DNA of 64,000 nucleotides from Simmondsia chinensis (GCA_018398585.1 JAGTTD010000013.1:10822492-10886491); one strand, 5' to 3'; positions 12,633-22,947 are shown, numbered from the stretch's first letter. Numbers and translations: made by a program. The notes: generated from the sequence alone by a model not told the origin.

Positions 12633-12979
12633 ACATGAGATAGGGGAAAGGAAAAGTTCTTCCTTGGGATAATCTTGGCTCTAAGCACGGATCCTTAGGC
12701 AAGTGCATTTGTTAAAGTAAGTATATCTTTTTTTTTTTTCTTTTGGCGTATAAGTATCTTTTGAACCATTGGAAATATATACACATATTTATATATATAC
12801 TTAATATAACAGTGTTAAAAATAAAAAATAAAAAAAGCTTAGGGTTATCCTTACCCTAGCACTGTGCATGCATTGACTCAACTTAGGAGAAATCCCTTAC
12901 TAAGAGCACCCAAGGGAGGATCCGGTGCATTTTGGTGAAAAGCAATGGCAATGCACCAATGCATTTGTGTTATTTTGTT

Positions 12980-12982
<3 letters not shown>

Positions 12983-13050
<68 letters not shown>
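12983..13050. repeat. (CT)25 followed by (AT)n compound microsatellite
   Basis: About 25 uninterrupted CT units (12983-13032) run directly into an AT run (13033-13050). The tract abuts the left end of a foldback MITE. Confidence 0.95.
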
Positions 13051-13052
<2 letters not shown>

Positions 13053-13569
13053 TTAGATATTATAAAGTTTGAGCATTTATCACTTAAATACTTTGACATT
13101 TTAATATATATAATAAGGTACTATAAGCTTTGAATATTTTATCACTTAGGTATCCTATGATGGAATTTGATAAATTTTCACAAGAATTTGATCAATTTTA
13201 TAAAATGTTGATGTAATATATGAATAGGATAATATATATGCGTTACGGCCAATGTTTTTATAAAAGATTTAACAAATTACGATAAAATATTCACCTAATA
13301 TTGATTTAGATCACCTAAAAATTACTATAATTATGCTAAAATTATCAACTTCAAGTGAAGATACTTACATATTATTGAAATCATGTTCAATTTAGTATTT
13401 TCTGACGAAAATCTATTGAATTTTTGATAAAAAGGTACCTAATTGATAAAATTTTAAAACTTTAGGTTATCTAAATGATAAAATGTTTAAAAACTTATGG
13501 TACCTCATTGTATATATCAAAATATCAGAGTATTTAAATAATAAATGCTCAAACCTTAGGGTACTTAAA

Positions 13570-13572
<3 letters not shown>
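13051..13572. repeat. Foldback MITE family A, copy 1
   Basis: The left end reads AAGTTTGAGCATTTATCACTTAAATAC. The right end is its reverse complement, with AATGCTCAAACCTTAGGGTACTTAAATGAT. The interior repeats the words GATAAAATTTTAAAACTTTAGG and AAATTTGATAAATTTT. The same layout recurs at 29370-30418, 32411-33265, 50430-50790 and 51945-52497, with partial copies at 50950-51065 and 52645-52950. There is no coding capacity. Confidence 0.7.

Positions 13573-13610
<38 letters not shown>
13572..13610. repeat. (TA)n microsatellite at an LTR edge
   Basis: A run of about 19 AT units lies between MITE A and the 5' LTR at 13611. It may be part of the target of both insertions. Confidence 0.9.
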
Positions 13611-13614
<4 letters not shown>

Positions 13615-15069
13615 ACGAGCCAAAATAGGATCAGGGATATTGATCCAAATGTTCCCGAGTCTAATCCCGAGCCAGCCTCTTTGGCTGCCATGTGTCCTCG
13701 CTAAGGTGGCATGCTTAGTCACCTTACTTAGATATTTTGTATATAAATAAGGGGTAGGATTTAGGGCTGGCTTATGTTGAGTATTGTAATGTGTTTAGTG
13801 CTCTCCCCTTCCCCCTCCCAATCTTCTCCTATGTAATCATTCTATTTCTTCTATCAATATAATACTATCTTTACATTTTTATGCTTGGATACCCTTATCC
13901 AATTATGTATCGTAATAACTGGTATTAGAGCTATCAATCATCTGCACCATTGATGGAGGTTCCTAGGAGATCATCAACGAAGGTTCCTAGAAAATCATCA
14001 ATGCGATCAATTAATAGCGGCCGGATTAGTGGATGTGCAAAAGAGATTTGAGAAAATGTCAAAAATGCTAGAAAAATTTGATAACGATTTGAGAGGGAAT
14101 TTGAAGAATGGAGAAATGAGTTGAGAAACCTCAGGTCTGCCGCCACTACCACCGCTGCCGCCACCACTGGAGGACCAAACCCCACCCGATAAAGGCTGAG
14201 ATGTTACTGGCAGCGCAGACAAAGAAGCAGGACGTTTTTGACAACCACCACCTCGATTTGGACCTTCCCTCGTCAGAGATAAAGATGACATCACCGGAGC
14301 CTCCGCCGCACATCGTCGAGCACCGCCACCCACAGCTAGGTCTGTCTAGGGTTTCGAGAGCAGGGCCTTGTCGCGCGTAGAGGAAGAAGATAACAGAGAG
14401 GATGAAGTCGTCACGGAAGAGCCACCGTCATCGCCACCCTGTTGTCTCGCCGACGGTCGTCCTGGAGCGGCACCGGCCACCGCAGGGCCCAGCTAGGGTT
14501 TTAAGGAGTTGGGAGGTGACGCAGGTAAAGAAGATGGGGAAATTGGGCTTGGGGTTTAATTTTGGGGTTAATTATAATTTTGTCGCTGCTTTTTACTTAA
14601 ATATTTTAGAGAAAATAAATTTTTAATTTTTATTAATTTTAATAAAATTAAGGGGTTAAAATTATAATTATAGTATTTGACTCCAAAGGATTATCTACAT
14701 TTAAATTTTAGTTTAGCATCCATGACCCATGGGGACAAGGATCTTTAGAAGAGAAAGAATTGATACGAGCCAAAATAGAATTAGGGTTATTAATCCGAAT
14801 ATTCCCGAGTCTAATCTCAAGCCCGCCTCTTTGGCTACCACATGTCTTCGCTAAGGTGGCATATTTAGTCACTTCACTTAGATATTTTGTATATAAATAA
14901 AGGTTAGGATTTAGGGATGGGTTATATTTTTTTTGAGCAGATTGATTTGTTTAGCTTCCCCCCCCACCCCCAATCTTCTTTTATATAATCCTCTTTTTTC
15001 TTCTATCAATATAATACTATCTTTACGTTTTTATACTCGGATACCCTGATCTAATTATATATTGTAACA
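13611..15069 (+). mobile_element. Small non-autonomous LTR retrotransposon with gag remnant
   Basis: Two 309-bp direct repeats, 13611-13919 and 14761-15069, both begin TGATACGAGCC. The copy at 13611 has the TATA motif ATATAAATAAG near 13741. The first LTR is followed at once by TGGTATTAGAGC, a tRNA-Met primer-binding site (13920-13931). A purine tract, GAAGAGAAAGAAT, precedes the second LTR. Flanks ATATA and ATACA are a possible worn 5-bp TSD. The 840-bp interior starts with an ATG at 13953 coding MEVPRRSSTKVPRKSS, then stops and frameshifts; it looks like the first part of a gag gene followed by a proline/arginine-rich remnant and non-coding DNA. No pol is present. Confidence 0.75.
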
Positions 15070-15154
15070 ATACACACACACAAACACACATATATATAAA
15101 ATATAGGATAAATCACATATTAGTACCTTGAGATCTGATGTATTAATTACTTAG

Positions 15155-15432
15155 TTCACTAACTTTATAAATAATTTTTTAATCCAAAAAGTTGTATGTA
15201 TTTAGTAAAATATTCTAAATAGCAGCATGTATGAGTTTAAAGTAAGCCTCTCTTACAATTAGCAATGTCACAAAATTGCAATTCAAGAGAAATAATGAGG
15301 GAATGGTGGAGTTATTAACAAATAACAATAGATTTTATATCATTTTATACCATTATTTAGACTATTTTATTAAATATATATAACTTTTGAATTAAAATAT
15401 TATTTCATAAAGTTTATGGACTAAAAATTATA
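15155..15432. repeat. Foldback MITE with long inverted arms
   Basis: The left arm contains TTAGTTCACTAACTTTATAA and the right arm its near reverse complement, TTCATAAAGTTTATGGACTAAA. The arms are about 75 bp each around a GC-richer loop. There is no coding capacity. The GTCC/GGAC-type arms resemble the family at 29968-30335. Confidence 0.55.
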
Positions 15433-15449
15433 GTGTATATATATATATA

Positions 15450-15746
15450 GGTTGGCGTTCTTATAAGAGGGTGAGAGCATGAAAGGGGCAAATCATGGCC
15501 CTCTATTGTAATAGACAGTCAAAATTTGTTGAACACTAAAAGAAAATAACAATTTACAGCCCATACCTTTTTATGGGGCAGAAAAAGAAGGAAGGGGTAA
15601 GCGAAAAAAATTAAATTTTTTTTTTTTTTAATACTCAACAAACCTTGCCCGTAAATTGGTATTTTTTTTAATATCAAACAAATCTTGGCAGTGCATTACA
15701 ATGGAGAGCCATGATTTGCCCCTCTCACGCTCTTACTCTCTCATAA

Positions 15747-15750
<4 letters not shown>
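15450..15750. repeat. MITE family D, left copy flanking the pararetrovirus
   Basis: The left end, GGCGTTCTTATAAGAGGGTGAGAG, and right end, CTCTTACTCTCTCATAAGAAT, are inverted repeats. Each arm also carries the pair AATCATGGCCCTCTATTGTAAT / ATTACAATGGAGAGCCATGATT. A second copy, in the same orientation, is at 19792-20074. AT microsatellite adjoins its right side. Confidence 0.75.
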
Positions 15751-15799
<49 letters not shown>

Positions 15800-16557
15800 T
15801 GTACAATATACAGTGAATGCACATAATTGTCTATAGGAATTCTAAACAGTGTTATATATTTTTTTTATAAATAGGCATCGAGGACCCTTTTGGTTTCCCA
15901 AGTTATACATCAATCCTTCTTTTCTCCTCTAGTAAAATAGCTCCTTTTTTTTATTTTGCATTTTATTCCTATAATTAGTATCAGAGCCTTGCCAGGAATA
16001 AAAGAATGTTTTAAGTTATCTTCTATATTTATCTTCGTTATTATCGTTAGTCTGTTTCATTATCAGTTTTTACAAAGCACATATACACCCTTATCCTTAA
16101 GCCCATATAAACCTTGAACAGTGTTTGATGTTAAACATCATTATCAGAAGTTTATTTTGGGGCACTAACCAAGGATAGAGGTCTTAGGCACCTTAGATTA
16201 AGTAAGGGATTTTACGCACCATTGGCAATCTGAGATGACAAATAACCCTAAAGAATAATGTTTCGTAAAACTATTAGGAATAGACGAAGACTTTAATCAT
16301 ATAAATACATATTCTTCCATCTGAAGAAAATAAAATTGCATCTATGTTAAATAGTATGATAGACACTATAAATGGTTGGTTTTCAGATGTAATAATATCC
16401 CAAAGAAAATAAAAAGAAAGAATTAAGGATCTCCAAAAAGGAATAGATATTATTTAAGAAAAACTTGAAGAAAAATTTAAAAAAAACCTTGAACATACAA
16501 GCCCAAAATATGAGCCTAGAAAAGCACTTTTTTATGGAAATATAAAATTTCTTCACA

Positions 16558-16633
16558 GACGGAAGGGGTAAGGCTGCGTACATCCCCTGCGTTCTGCGGG
16601 AGCCGCAAGGCACTGGGACTGTTGTTGTTGTTG
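16558..16633 (+). mobile_element. SINE 3' fragment with perfect 17-bp TSD
   Basis: The body contains GGGGTAAGGCTGCGTACAT and ends in (TTG)n, the conserved 3' end and tail of a widespread angiosperm SINE superfamily. It is flanked by identical copies of TATAAAATTTCTTCACA at 16541-16557 and 16634-16650. The element is 5'-truncated to 76 bp. The perfect TSD shows a fairly recent insertion into the viral sequence. Confidence 0.9.
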
Positions 16634-16649
16634 TATAAAATTTCTTCAC

Positions 16650-16979
16650 ATGAATGAAGAATATAAGATAAAAGAATATCATAATATGCTAGAACTCTTT
16701 AAATATTGGAGACATATTTATAAAGATCCAAATTTAAGTGTTAATGAAAGGAACACATTACTAAAACAAATGCAACAAGCATATGAGCAAAATGAAAGGC
16801 TACTTCGACATTTTAATTTTCAACTAGAAGATCTTAACACAGATTCTAGTAATGCTGAAAAAGAATCTATTAAAGCAATAAATGATAATGATTCATTAGA
16901 AGAAGAAGAAGAAGAAGAAGAAGAAGAAGAAGAACCTTCTAAATTAAATATAGATGATGAAAACATAGTTAGAAGCTGA
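16650..16979 (+). pseudogene. Caulimovirid acidic coat-like region, broken
   Basis: An open stretch of about 109 codons is rich in Lys, Asn and acidic residues and ends in a run of about 12 Glu codons (GAA repeat, about 16899-16934). The reading frame continues past its stop for several hundred bases as further K/E-rich pieces. Acidic and basic low-complexity tracts flanking the capsid domain are usual in this virus family. The assignment rests mainly on position upstream of the RNase H and viroplasmin-like pieces. The segment to its left was separated by the SINE at 16558-16633. Confidence 0.45.
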
Positions 16980-17509
16980 GCTAGAAGAAAAGGAAAAGTT
17001 AATTATAGAACTGACTCCGAGCTATCCGAAGAAAATTGGTATTATAAATCAGAAGAACTCTAAAAAACACAGGATGAAGCCTGTCCTCTAGAAGAAGTAT
17101 CAGACGGAAAAAATCCTCAGGTAGAAGAAGTAAAGAAAGGAGAAGAAACAAAACCCTCCTCTAATTTTAAGAACAAAGAAAACCCATCTATAGGAGTATG
17201 GTGAAGAAAAGATGACCTGAATAAACAATGAATCTCATTACAAAGAACATACATAAGCCTAGATAAAGTTCCTTTTAAGAATCAACTCCAAGTAATAGAC
17301 GATTAGGCTCAATCAATGACCCTAGCCTTAATTAGCAATAAACTTAAATGGGAAGATAATAAATCAGCAAGGTTAGATTACCTAACAGCCACTTTACAAA
17401 GAGATTGTTTAACAATAATTAAAACAATGGAAAAAATCTGAAGAAGGAAAATAAAAAAAAGCTAGTTTACTAAATAATTTTAATTCTCTAGAAGAAATAA
17501 AAAACGAAT

Positions 17510-17692
17510 TTGTGGATATGTAGGAGAAAAACTTATACAAGAAGATGCCAAATATGTTTTAGCAAAACTCAAAATCCCACTTACGCACTACATCAGTATT
17601 CTTTTGAGATTGAATATTTGAAAGGAACTAACAATATTCTTGCAGATTTTTTAAGAAGAGAAACATGTCCCAAGGAGAATAGGTCAATATGA
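17510..17692 (+). pseudogene. Caulimovirid RT-RNase H C-terminal fragment
   Basis: The piece contains HQYSFEIEYLKGTNNILADF, which fits the end of the RNase H domain of caulimovirid reverse transcriptases: a tyrosine/phenylalanine-rich strand, then a GTxN..AD.LSR-type motif with the serine changed. It is joined abruptly to unrelated upstream sequence, so the catalytic RT core was deleted. The viroplasmin-like frame follows about 150 bases downstream. Confidence 0.65.
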
Positions 17693-17840
17693 AGCCAAAC
17701 AAGGCTTGAGAAAATACTCAAAGAAATGCTCACCCAGCATATTCCTCCTTCTATTAGTTCTCTCAATTATAATGGAATTTGAAAGCTCCAACTCAAGAAC
17801 AACTCAGCAGCGTACTTATGTCTAGGAAACCCAACCTCAA

Positions 17841-18425
17841 ATGGCAACCCAGCCTAATTCTTATGCCCAAATGGTGACACAGTTTGCTTACACCTCAGTA
17901 AACTACCCAAACCACTTGAACAACCTAAGAACAGTTTATTTAGGCTTCAAAGGGAGAAGACCAGAAGTATATCTCCATTGGAGAGAATGCCTTGGAAACA
18001 TCAATAAATATTCAGAAGCAGATTTTAAAAAACATACTGCCCTTGAAGCCATACATTTGCTAGCAAGTAGAGAAAACCCTCTTTTCTCTAGACTCTTTCA
18101 AGAATTAGAACAAAAAATGTTTCCAGAACAACTTCCTGATTTTCCATACAACCCTAGTATTCTAGACTCTATTAACATTCATTTTAACGGAGTATGGAAA
18201 ATGCATTTGGCATATCGAAAGCCCGACTTCGGAAGGAGCATGACCAATCTGGCAAATGTATCAACTTTGCCTGAAGCAACAGAGCAGAGGGACCAACTCA
18301 AATATATTTGTATTGATCTTGTCAAACAAATGACATGGGATCAAGAATACTCACATCAACAAATAGCATTATTTTTACAGCTTGCAAATGCTCTGAAAGA
18401 AGAGCTTGAGATGCTACAATTTTAG
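17841..18425 (+). CDS. Viroplasmin-like (caulimovirid TAV) reading frame, 194 aa
   Basis: An uninterrupted frame runs from ATG to TAG. Residues about 32-72 (from VYLGFKGRRPEVYLHW through KKHTALEAIHLL) match the caulimovirus viroplasmin / RNase H1 N-terminal hybrid-binding fold: a V(x)GxxPGVY-type strand, an aromatic W, then F/H-x-TLEEA-like helix. In caulimoviruses this protein (ORF VI) follows the reverse transcriptase gene and acts as inclusion-body matrix and translational transactivator. The order here is the same. Full-length viral proteins are longer, and related coding sense continues after the TAG, so this is probably an N-terminal portion closed by one stop. Whether the host expresses it is unknown. 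Confidence 0.65.
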   Translation: MATQPNSYAQMVTQFAYTSVNYPNHLNNLRTVYLGFKGRRPEVYLHWRECLGNINKYSEADFKKHTALEAIHLLASRENPLFSRLFQELEQKMFPEQLPDFPYNPSILDSINIHFNGVWKMHLAYRKPDFGRSMTNLANVSTLPEATEQRDQLKYICIDLVKQMTWDQEYSHQQIALFLQLANALKEELEMLQF

Positions 18426-19427
18426 GGTATCAAAACAGGATGTTTATTTGAAAAGGCACAAAAAGTGCTCCCTCCAGTAATATTTGAAAAACAAATTAAA
18501 GCTGTGGTAGAAGATATGAAGTTAAGATTAAACAAATATTGCTTCGAAGTGTTACGAATGTCAATGCCTACAATGGATGTCTTAGACTAGCCTACATGAT
18601 CCACCATGAACCATGGCATGTTGAAGACATCAAATGGGGATTGGTTAATTGAATCATCCTCTAGAGCATGGCCTCAGAACAATGGATTAAATTTCCAATA
18701 ATGATTAAAACTATGCCTTTAAAAGTATCAAAACGATACAATTATTCAAAATATTTTACTTTTAGAATTACAATACATTTGGATAGAGATCAGAAGGAAA
18801 AATTTTTCAACCATATTAGATATGGATCCTTCAGACACCTATTAAAGTGAATTCGAAAGAGAACCTCTTAATCGGACAGAAGATTTAATCAATAAGTCCC
18901 ATCCAAAACAACTTTGGATCGATTCATTAATAAATGTATCAATGATGCCACAAGAATATCTATCAGAAGATTATTTTAAAATCACTAATGGATGACGAAT
19001 CTTCATCACATAAAGGGAGATGGATTATGAAAATAATTACCATGAAGAAATTCAAGATTTGTTAAAAAAGTTAGCAAATCGAGATTACAGCCTAGATATT
19101 CCAGTTGATTTGGTAATGGATGCTGACGAAATAATAGGGATAATGCAGAAATAATATTCTCCCTATCCAGAAAGTGAACAGTCACTTGATGAGAAAATAT
19201 AAAGAAATCTAGATAATTTTTATGAAGAATAAAAGCATATCCCAGAAAATCCAGAAAAGCTGGAAGATGGGTACAAAAATATCATCACATCACACTCTTG
19301 GTGGAAAAATAATGGAGCATGATGAAATATGGAGGCCAAGTGTTCAAAATAGTACATGACATATAATTGTATACAGTATATAATGAATGCATATAATTGT
19401 TTACAAAAATTGTAAACAGTGTTATCT

Positions 19428-19745
19428 TTTTTTCCCCCTAATAATTATTGGCATAGCCATAGTACATACAGGCAACTCGACAGGCGAGCCCTAAGCCATC
19501 CCGTAAACGGAAGTGGGTACAAAAAGAAGTCAGAGCAAACCGGGAAAAAAAAGCACCAAAAACGACACAAGACCGGAAAAACAACACTTCAACATGCAAA
19601 AACTAGAACTAGTAGGGCAGCAGACGTAGCCGGAGCAAAGACACACACTGAAACACCTCGCAGAAGACGAACGACGACCTCAAAGAGGGTGGAGGACAGG
19701 AGAGGAAAATCCCCCCCTCCCCTACGATGCAAGCAGGGTACCAGG
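19428..19745 (-). mobile_element. 5'-truncated LINE inserted in the viral leader repeat
   Basis: The insert is flanked by CAGTGTTATCT at 19417-19427 and 19746-19756. On the - strand it ends in an A-rich tail and carries GTTTACGGGATGGCTTAGGG, closely similar to GTTTACAGGATTTCCAAGGG in the insert at 28968-29242. Both are 3' ends of one plant LINE family. It splits the second copy of the viral leader. Confidence 0.75.
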
Positions 19746-19791
19746 CAGTGTTATCTATTTTTTTATAAATAGGCATGGCGGATATATATAC

Positions 19792-20074
19792 AGGGTGGCG
19801 TTCTTATGAGAGGGTGAGAGGGGCGAATCATGGCCCTCCATTATAATGAACGGTCAAGATTTGTTGCACATTAAACAAAACATAACAATTTACAGCCCGT
19901 ACCCCTTCATGGGACAGAAAGAAAGAAGGGGTAAGGAAGGAAAATTATTTTTTTCAATACTCGACAAATCTTGGCCATAAATTGTTATTTTTTTAATGTT
20001 TAATAAATTTTGGCTGTCCATTACAATAGAGGGCCATGATTCGCCTCTTTCACGTTCTCACCCTTTCATAAAAA
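19792..20074. repeat. MITE family D, right copy flanking the pararetrovirus
   Basis: It shares ends and internal sequence with 15450-15750, from GGTGGCGTTCTTATGAGAGG through to CACCCTTTCATAAAAATG. It has the same orientation as the left copy. Confidence 0.75.
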
Positions 20075-20179
20075 TGTATATATATATATGGGCTGGAATG
20101 AGAATGAAAATTTCATGAGAATATGATAAATTAAATCTACATCGTTTTATCTTAAATAAGATTAATCAACGATTTTAGT

Positions 20180-21145
20180 TAAATCCCAATTTTTTTTCTC
20201 TTTCCTCCCTGTATATCCCAATTTTTTTTAGCCCCCTTTCTCTTCTCCTTTTTAACATTTCATCAATTTTTTTTGCTTTTTTTTTTTAAACTTCACCTTT
20301 TTTTTTCCTCATCCTTTTTCTATATTTGTACCCTAATTTTGTTACTATCGCTTCTCTTTTTGTTAACACTTTACCATTTTTTTTCCTTTCTCCTCCCTTT
20401 CTATGTTTATACTCTAAATTTTTTTACTCTCTTTCTCCTTTCTTCTGTAACCTTTTTCATTAACTTTTTTCTATCTATTTAAATTTACTCCCTAATTTTT
20501 TTCACTCTCTCTCCTCTCTTTTTCTCTCTCATCTTTTTCTATGTTTATACTCAAATTTTTTTTACTTTCTCTTCTTTCTTTTTTAACCTTTTGCTAATTT
20601 TTTTTTCTCTCCTCCTCTTTTTACATTGACACTCTAATTTTTTTTTACACTCTTTCCTCTCTTTTTTAACTTTATACTAATTTTATTTTTCACTCATCCC
20701 TTTCTATGTCTACACCCTAATTTTTTTTTGTTTACTATTTCTCCCTCCTTTTTAATCTTTCACTAATTTTTTTCTCTCTCATTCTCATTCTGTATTTATA
20801 CCCACATTGTTTTTACTCTTTTCTCCTGTCCTTTTTAACCTTTCACCATTTCTTTCTCCATTCTTTTCTTTCTACGTTTACACTGAAATTTTTTTGCTCT
20901 CTATGACCTCTTCTTTTTAACCTTTAACTAATTTTTTCTCTCTCTTCTTGTTTTTAACCCTTCACCATTTTATTTTTCCTCTATCCTCTCCTTTTTATGT
21001 TTATACTTCAATTTTCTTTTTTTACTCTTTCTCTTCCTCTCCTTTTTCACGTTTACACCCAAATTTTTTTTTTTTCTCTCTTCTCTCCTTTATAATGTTT
21101 CACCAATTTGTTTTATCCCTCTATTCTTCCTTTTATGGCAGTCAT
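20180..21145 (+). repeat. Pyrimidine-rich degenerate minisatellite
   Basis: This is nearly one kilobase of diverged tandem units of roughly 60-75 bp. Each runs through words such as TTTTTAACCTTTCACCAATTT, CTCTCCTCCTTTTCTATG and TTTACACTCTAATTTTTT. The strand is almost purine-free. Open frames across it are low-complexity artefacts. Confidence 0.85.
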
Positions 21146-21456
21146 ATCATTTGCATAGATAACTCAAATTTGGTTCTCTTTGCATTTAGAAGATTATAAA
21201 TAAGAATAATTTACTTTTTTCTTATTATATATAGAGAAGATTGTATTAATAATAATTTACTCTTTCTGATACTCGACCTTTGCAACTAGTTTTGCTAACC
21301 GGTTCTATATGGCATCGTTGCTAATGGCCGAAAGGTGTAAATAAAGAACAAGTTAGCATTTAATGTAGAATTTAGAATATTAATGTAGAATTTAGAATTC
21401 TTATAAATAATAGAAAAACTAATGTAACAGAAGTCTTACAACATAATAAAAGAATA

Positions 21457-21659
21457 TGTTGAGGAGTACTCTACATGTGAGTCTTGTGGTTGAATCCCAC
21501 ATTGGAGTGGTAAGGGTAAAGAGATCAATTTATAAGTGTAGTGGGTTACTCCACCTATCGCCAGTTGGTTTTAGGATGGAACCCCACTTGGACTTATATG
21601 TGAACCTCGTATATACCATCTCCGTGGCTTGGGCCCAAAAGGTCCGGTGAAATTTAACA
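21457..21659. mobile_element. Solo LTR of a small LTR element, TSD GAATA
   Basis: A 203-bp TG...CA segment runs from TGTTGAGGAGTACTC to AAATTTAACA, flanked on both sides by GAATA (21452-21456 and 21660-21664). It contains TCCCACATTGGAGTGGTAAG and a GGATGGAACCCCACTTGG stretch, words typical of short plant LTRs. Confidence 0.75.
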
Positions 21660-21734
21660 GAATAAAATAATATATGGTTCTAGAAAATAAAAATTGATAC
21701 AATAAATCCATGTCTTGATAAGACTTGTAATTGC

Positions 21735-22255
21735 AGAAAGGAGAGGATAGGGTAAAAAAAATTTAGGATGTAAACGTAAAAAGGAGAGGATAGAGAGAAA
21801 AACTAGTGAAAGGTTGAAAAGGGAAGGAGAAAGAGTTAAAAAAATTCAGGTGTGAACATAGAAAGAGGATGAGATAGAAACAAAATTAGTGCAAAGTTAA
21901 AAAGAAGATGAGACAGAGGAAAAAAATTGGAGTGTAAACATAGAAAGGGAAGGAGAAAAAAAAATTAGTGAAAGATTAAAAAGGAAAGAAAAGAAAGTAA
22001 AAAAAAAAAAAGGGTGTAAATGTAGAAAGGGGATGATAGAAAAAAAATGGCGAAGGGTTAAAAGGGGGAGGAGGGAGAAGAAATTGGTGAAATGTTAAAA
22101 AAGAGAGAATATATTAAAAAAATCTGGGATATAAATGAAGAAAGGGAAGGAGAGAGAAAAAAATTGGTGAAAGGTTAAAAAAAAGAGAAGAGAGAGTAAA
22201 CAAATTGAAGCGCAAATGCAAAAAGAGGAGGAGAGAAAAAATTGGTGAAAGGTTA
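21735..22255 (-). repeat. Inverted complement of the pyrimidine minisatellite
   Basis: Purine-rich units (AGGTTAAAAAGGAGAGGA..., GTGTAAACATAGAAAGG...) are the reverse complement of the units at 20180-21145. Together the two blocks make an imperfect inverted repeat with a loop of about 590 bp that holds the solo LTR at 21457. Confidence 0.8.
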
Positions 22256-22269
22256 AAGCGGTGCCTTGC

Positions 22270-22625
22270 TGAGAGTTTTTGTACCCTTCTCTATCCAAAG
22301 CTACGTTTTGGGAGGACTGGTGGCTTGTTATGTAGAACCTACACTTTGAGAAGGTTGGTGGCTCGCCATGCAGCAATTACACTTTGAAAGGGTTGGTGAC
22401 TTACTGTGCAATAGTCACATTGTTGATATGATAATTATGTCTGGGGTTGGGGGTTATAATTAGAGATTATAATTCTTAGTTTTATAGCGGATTGAGGCAC
22501 CCATTTGGGTTTGTGGTTTCTCCCTTTAATTGAGAGAGGGTTTTTCCACTTCTCGTGTGTTGTTTCGTAGATTTTATTTGATTTTTCGGTTCGGCTTGTG
22601 TTCGATTTGTGGATTTTTCCAACAC
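22270..22625 (+). mobile_element. LTR 3' portion (R-U5-like)
   Basis: The segment has the plant Copia LTR end style: ATTTGGGTTTGTGGTTTCTC, then AATTGAGAGAGGGTTTTTCCAC, then a T-rich end finishing TTTTTCCAACACA. No primer-binding site follows, and no partner LTR is visible. It is a fragment. Confidence 0.4.
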
Positions 22626-22947
22626 AATGAATTATGCAGTAGTATGAAAATTATGATAGAATGTAATGATATTTAATTTAAGCATGTAATTAATTTAAGT
22701 AGGTTGAGCATATACTGAGTTTACAATATAAAATATGTAACTAACGTAAAATTAGGCTGCACATACAATATAATTTATATGCCTTAAGAATCAAGGAAGT
22801 TAACTAAGCATGCATTGTATACATGGCTCAATGTAGAGAACTCAACCTGCAGTTAGGGGTGTTTATGGGTTGGGTTGGGGTGGGTTGGGTCCAGAACCGT
22901 TGCGATCCATCCAACATTTGACCCATGCCCAACCCACACCCATAAAA

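Larger units (their letters stand above)
15801..19776 (+). mobile_element. Endogenous caulimovirid (pararetrovirus) fragment
   Basis: A leader/promoter segment occurs at both ends: GTACAATATACAGTGAATGC through TATAAATAGGCAT at 15801-15878, and a diverged copy at 19360-19427 plus 19757-19776, split by a LINE. Between them, on the + strand, are an acidic coat-protein-like region, the C-terminal end of an RT-RNase H, and a viroplasmin-like frame, in the gene order of caulimovirids. Most of the frames except the viroplasmin-like one are broken by stops, and the reverse transcriptase core is missing, so this copy is defective. A SINE (16558-16633) interrupted it after integration. The flanks are AT-microsatellite and MITE D on both sides. 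Confidence 0.7.

Noticed and set aside
12945..13133. Short frame with Ser-Leu and Tyr-Ile runs
   Set aside because: Produced by the (CT)n(AT)n microsatellite.
20273..21199. Phe/Leu/Ser-rich frames that look like membrane proteins
   Set aside because: Low-complexity translation of the pyrimidine minisatellite.
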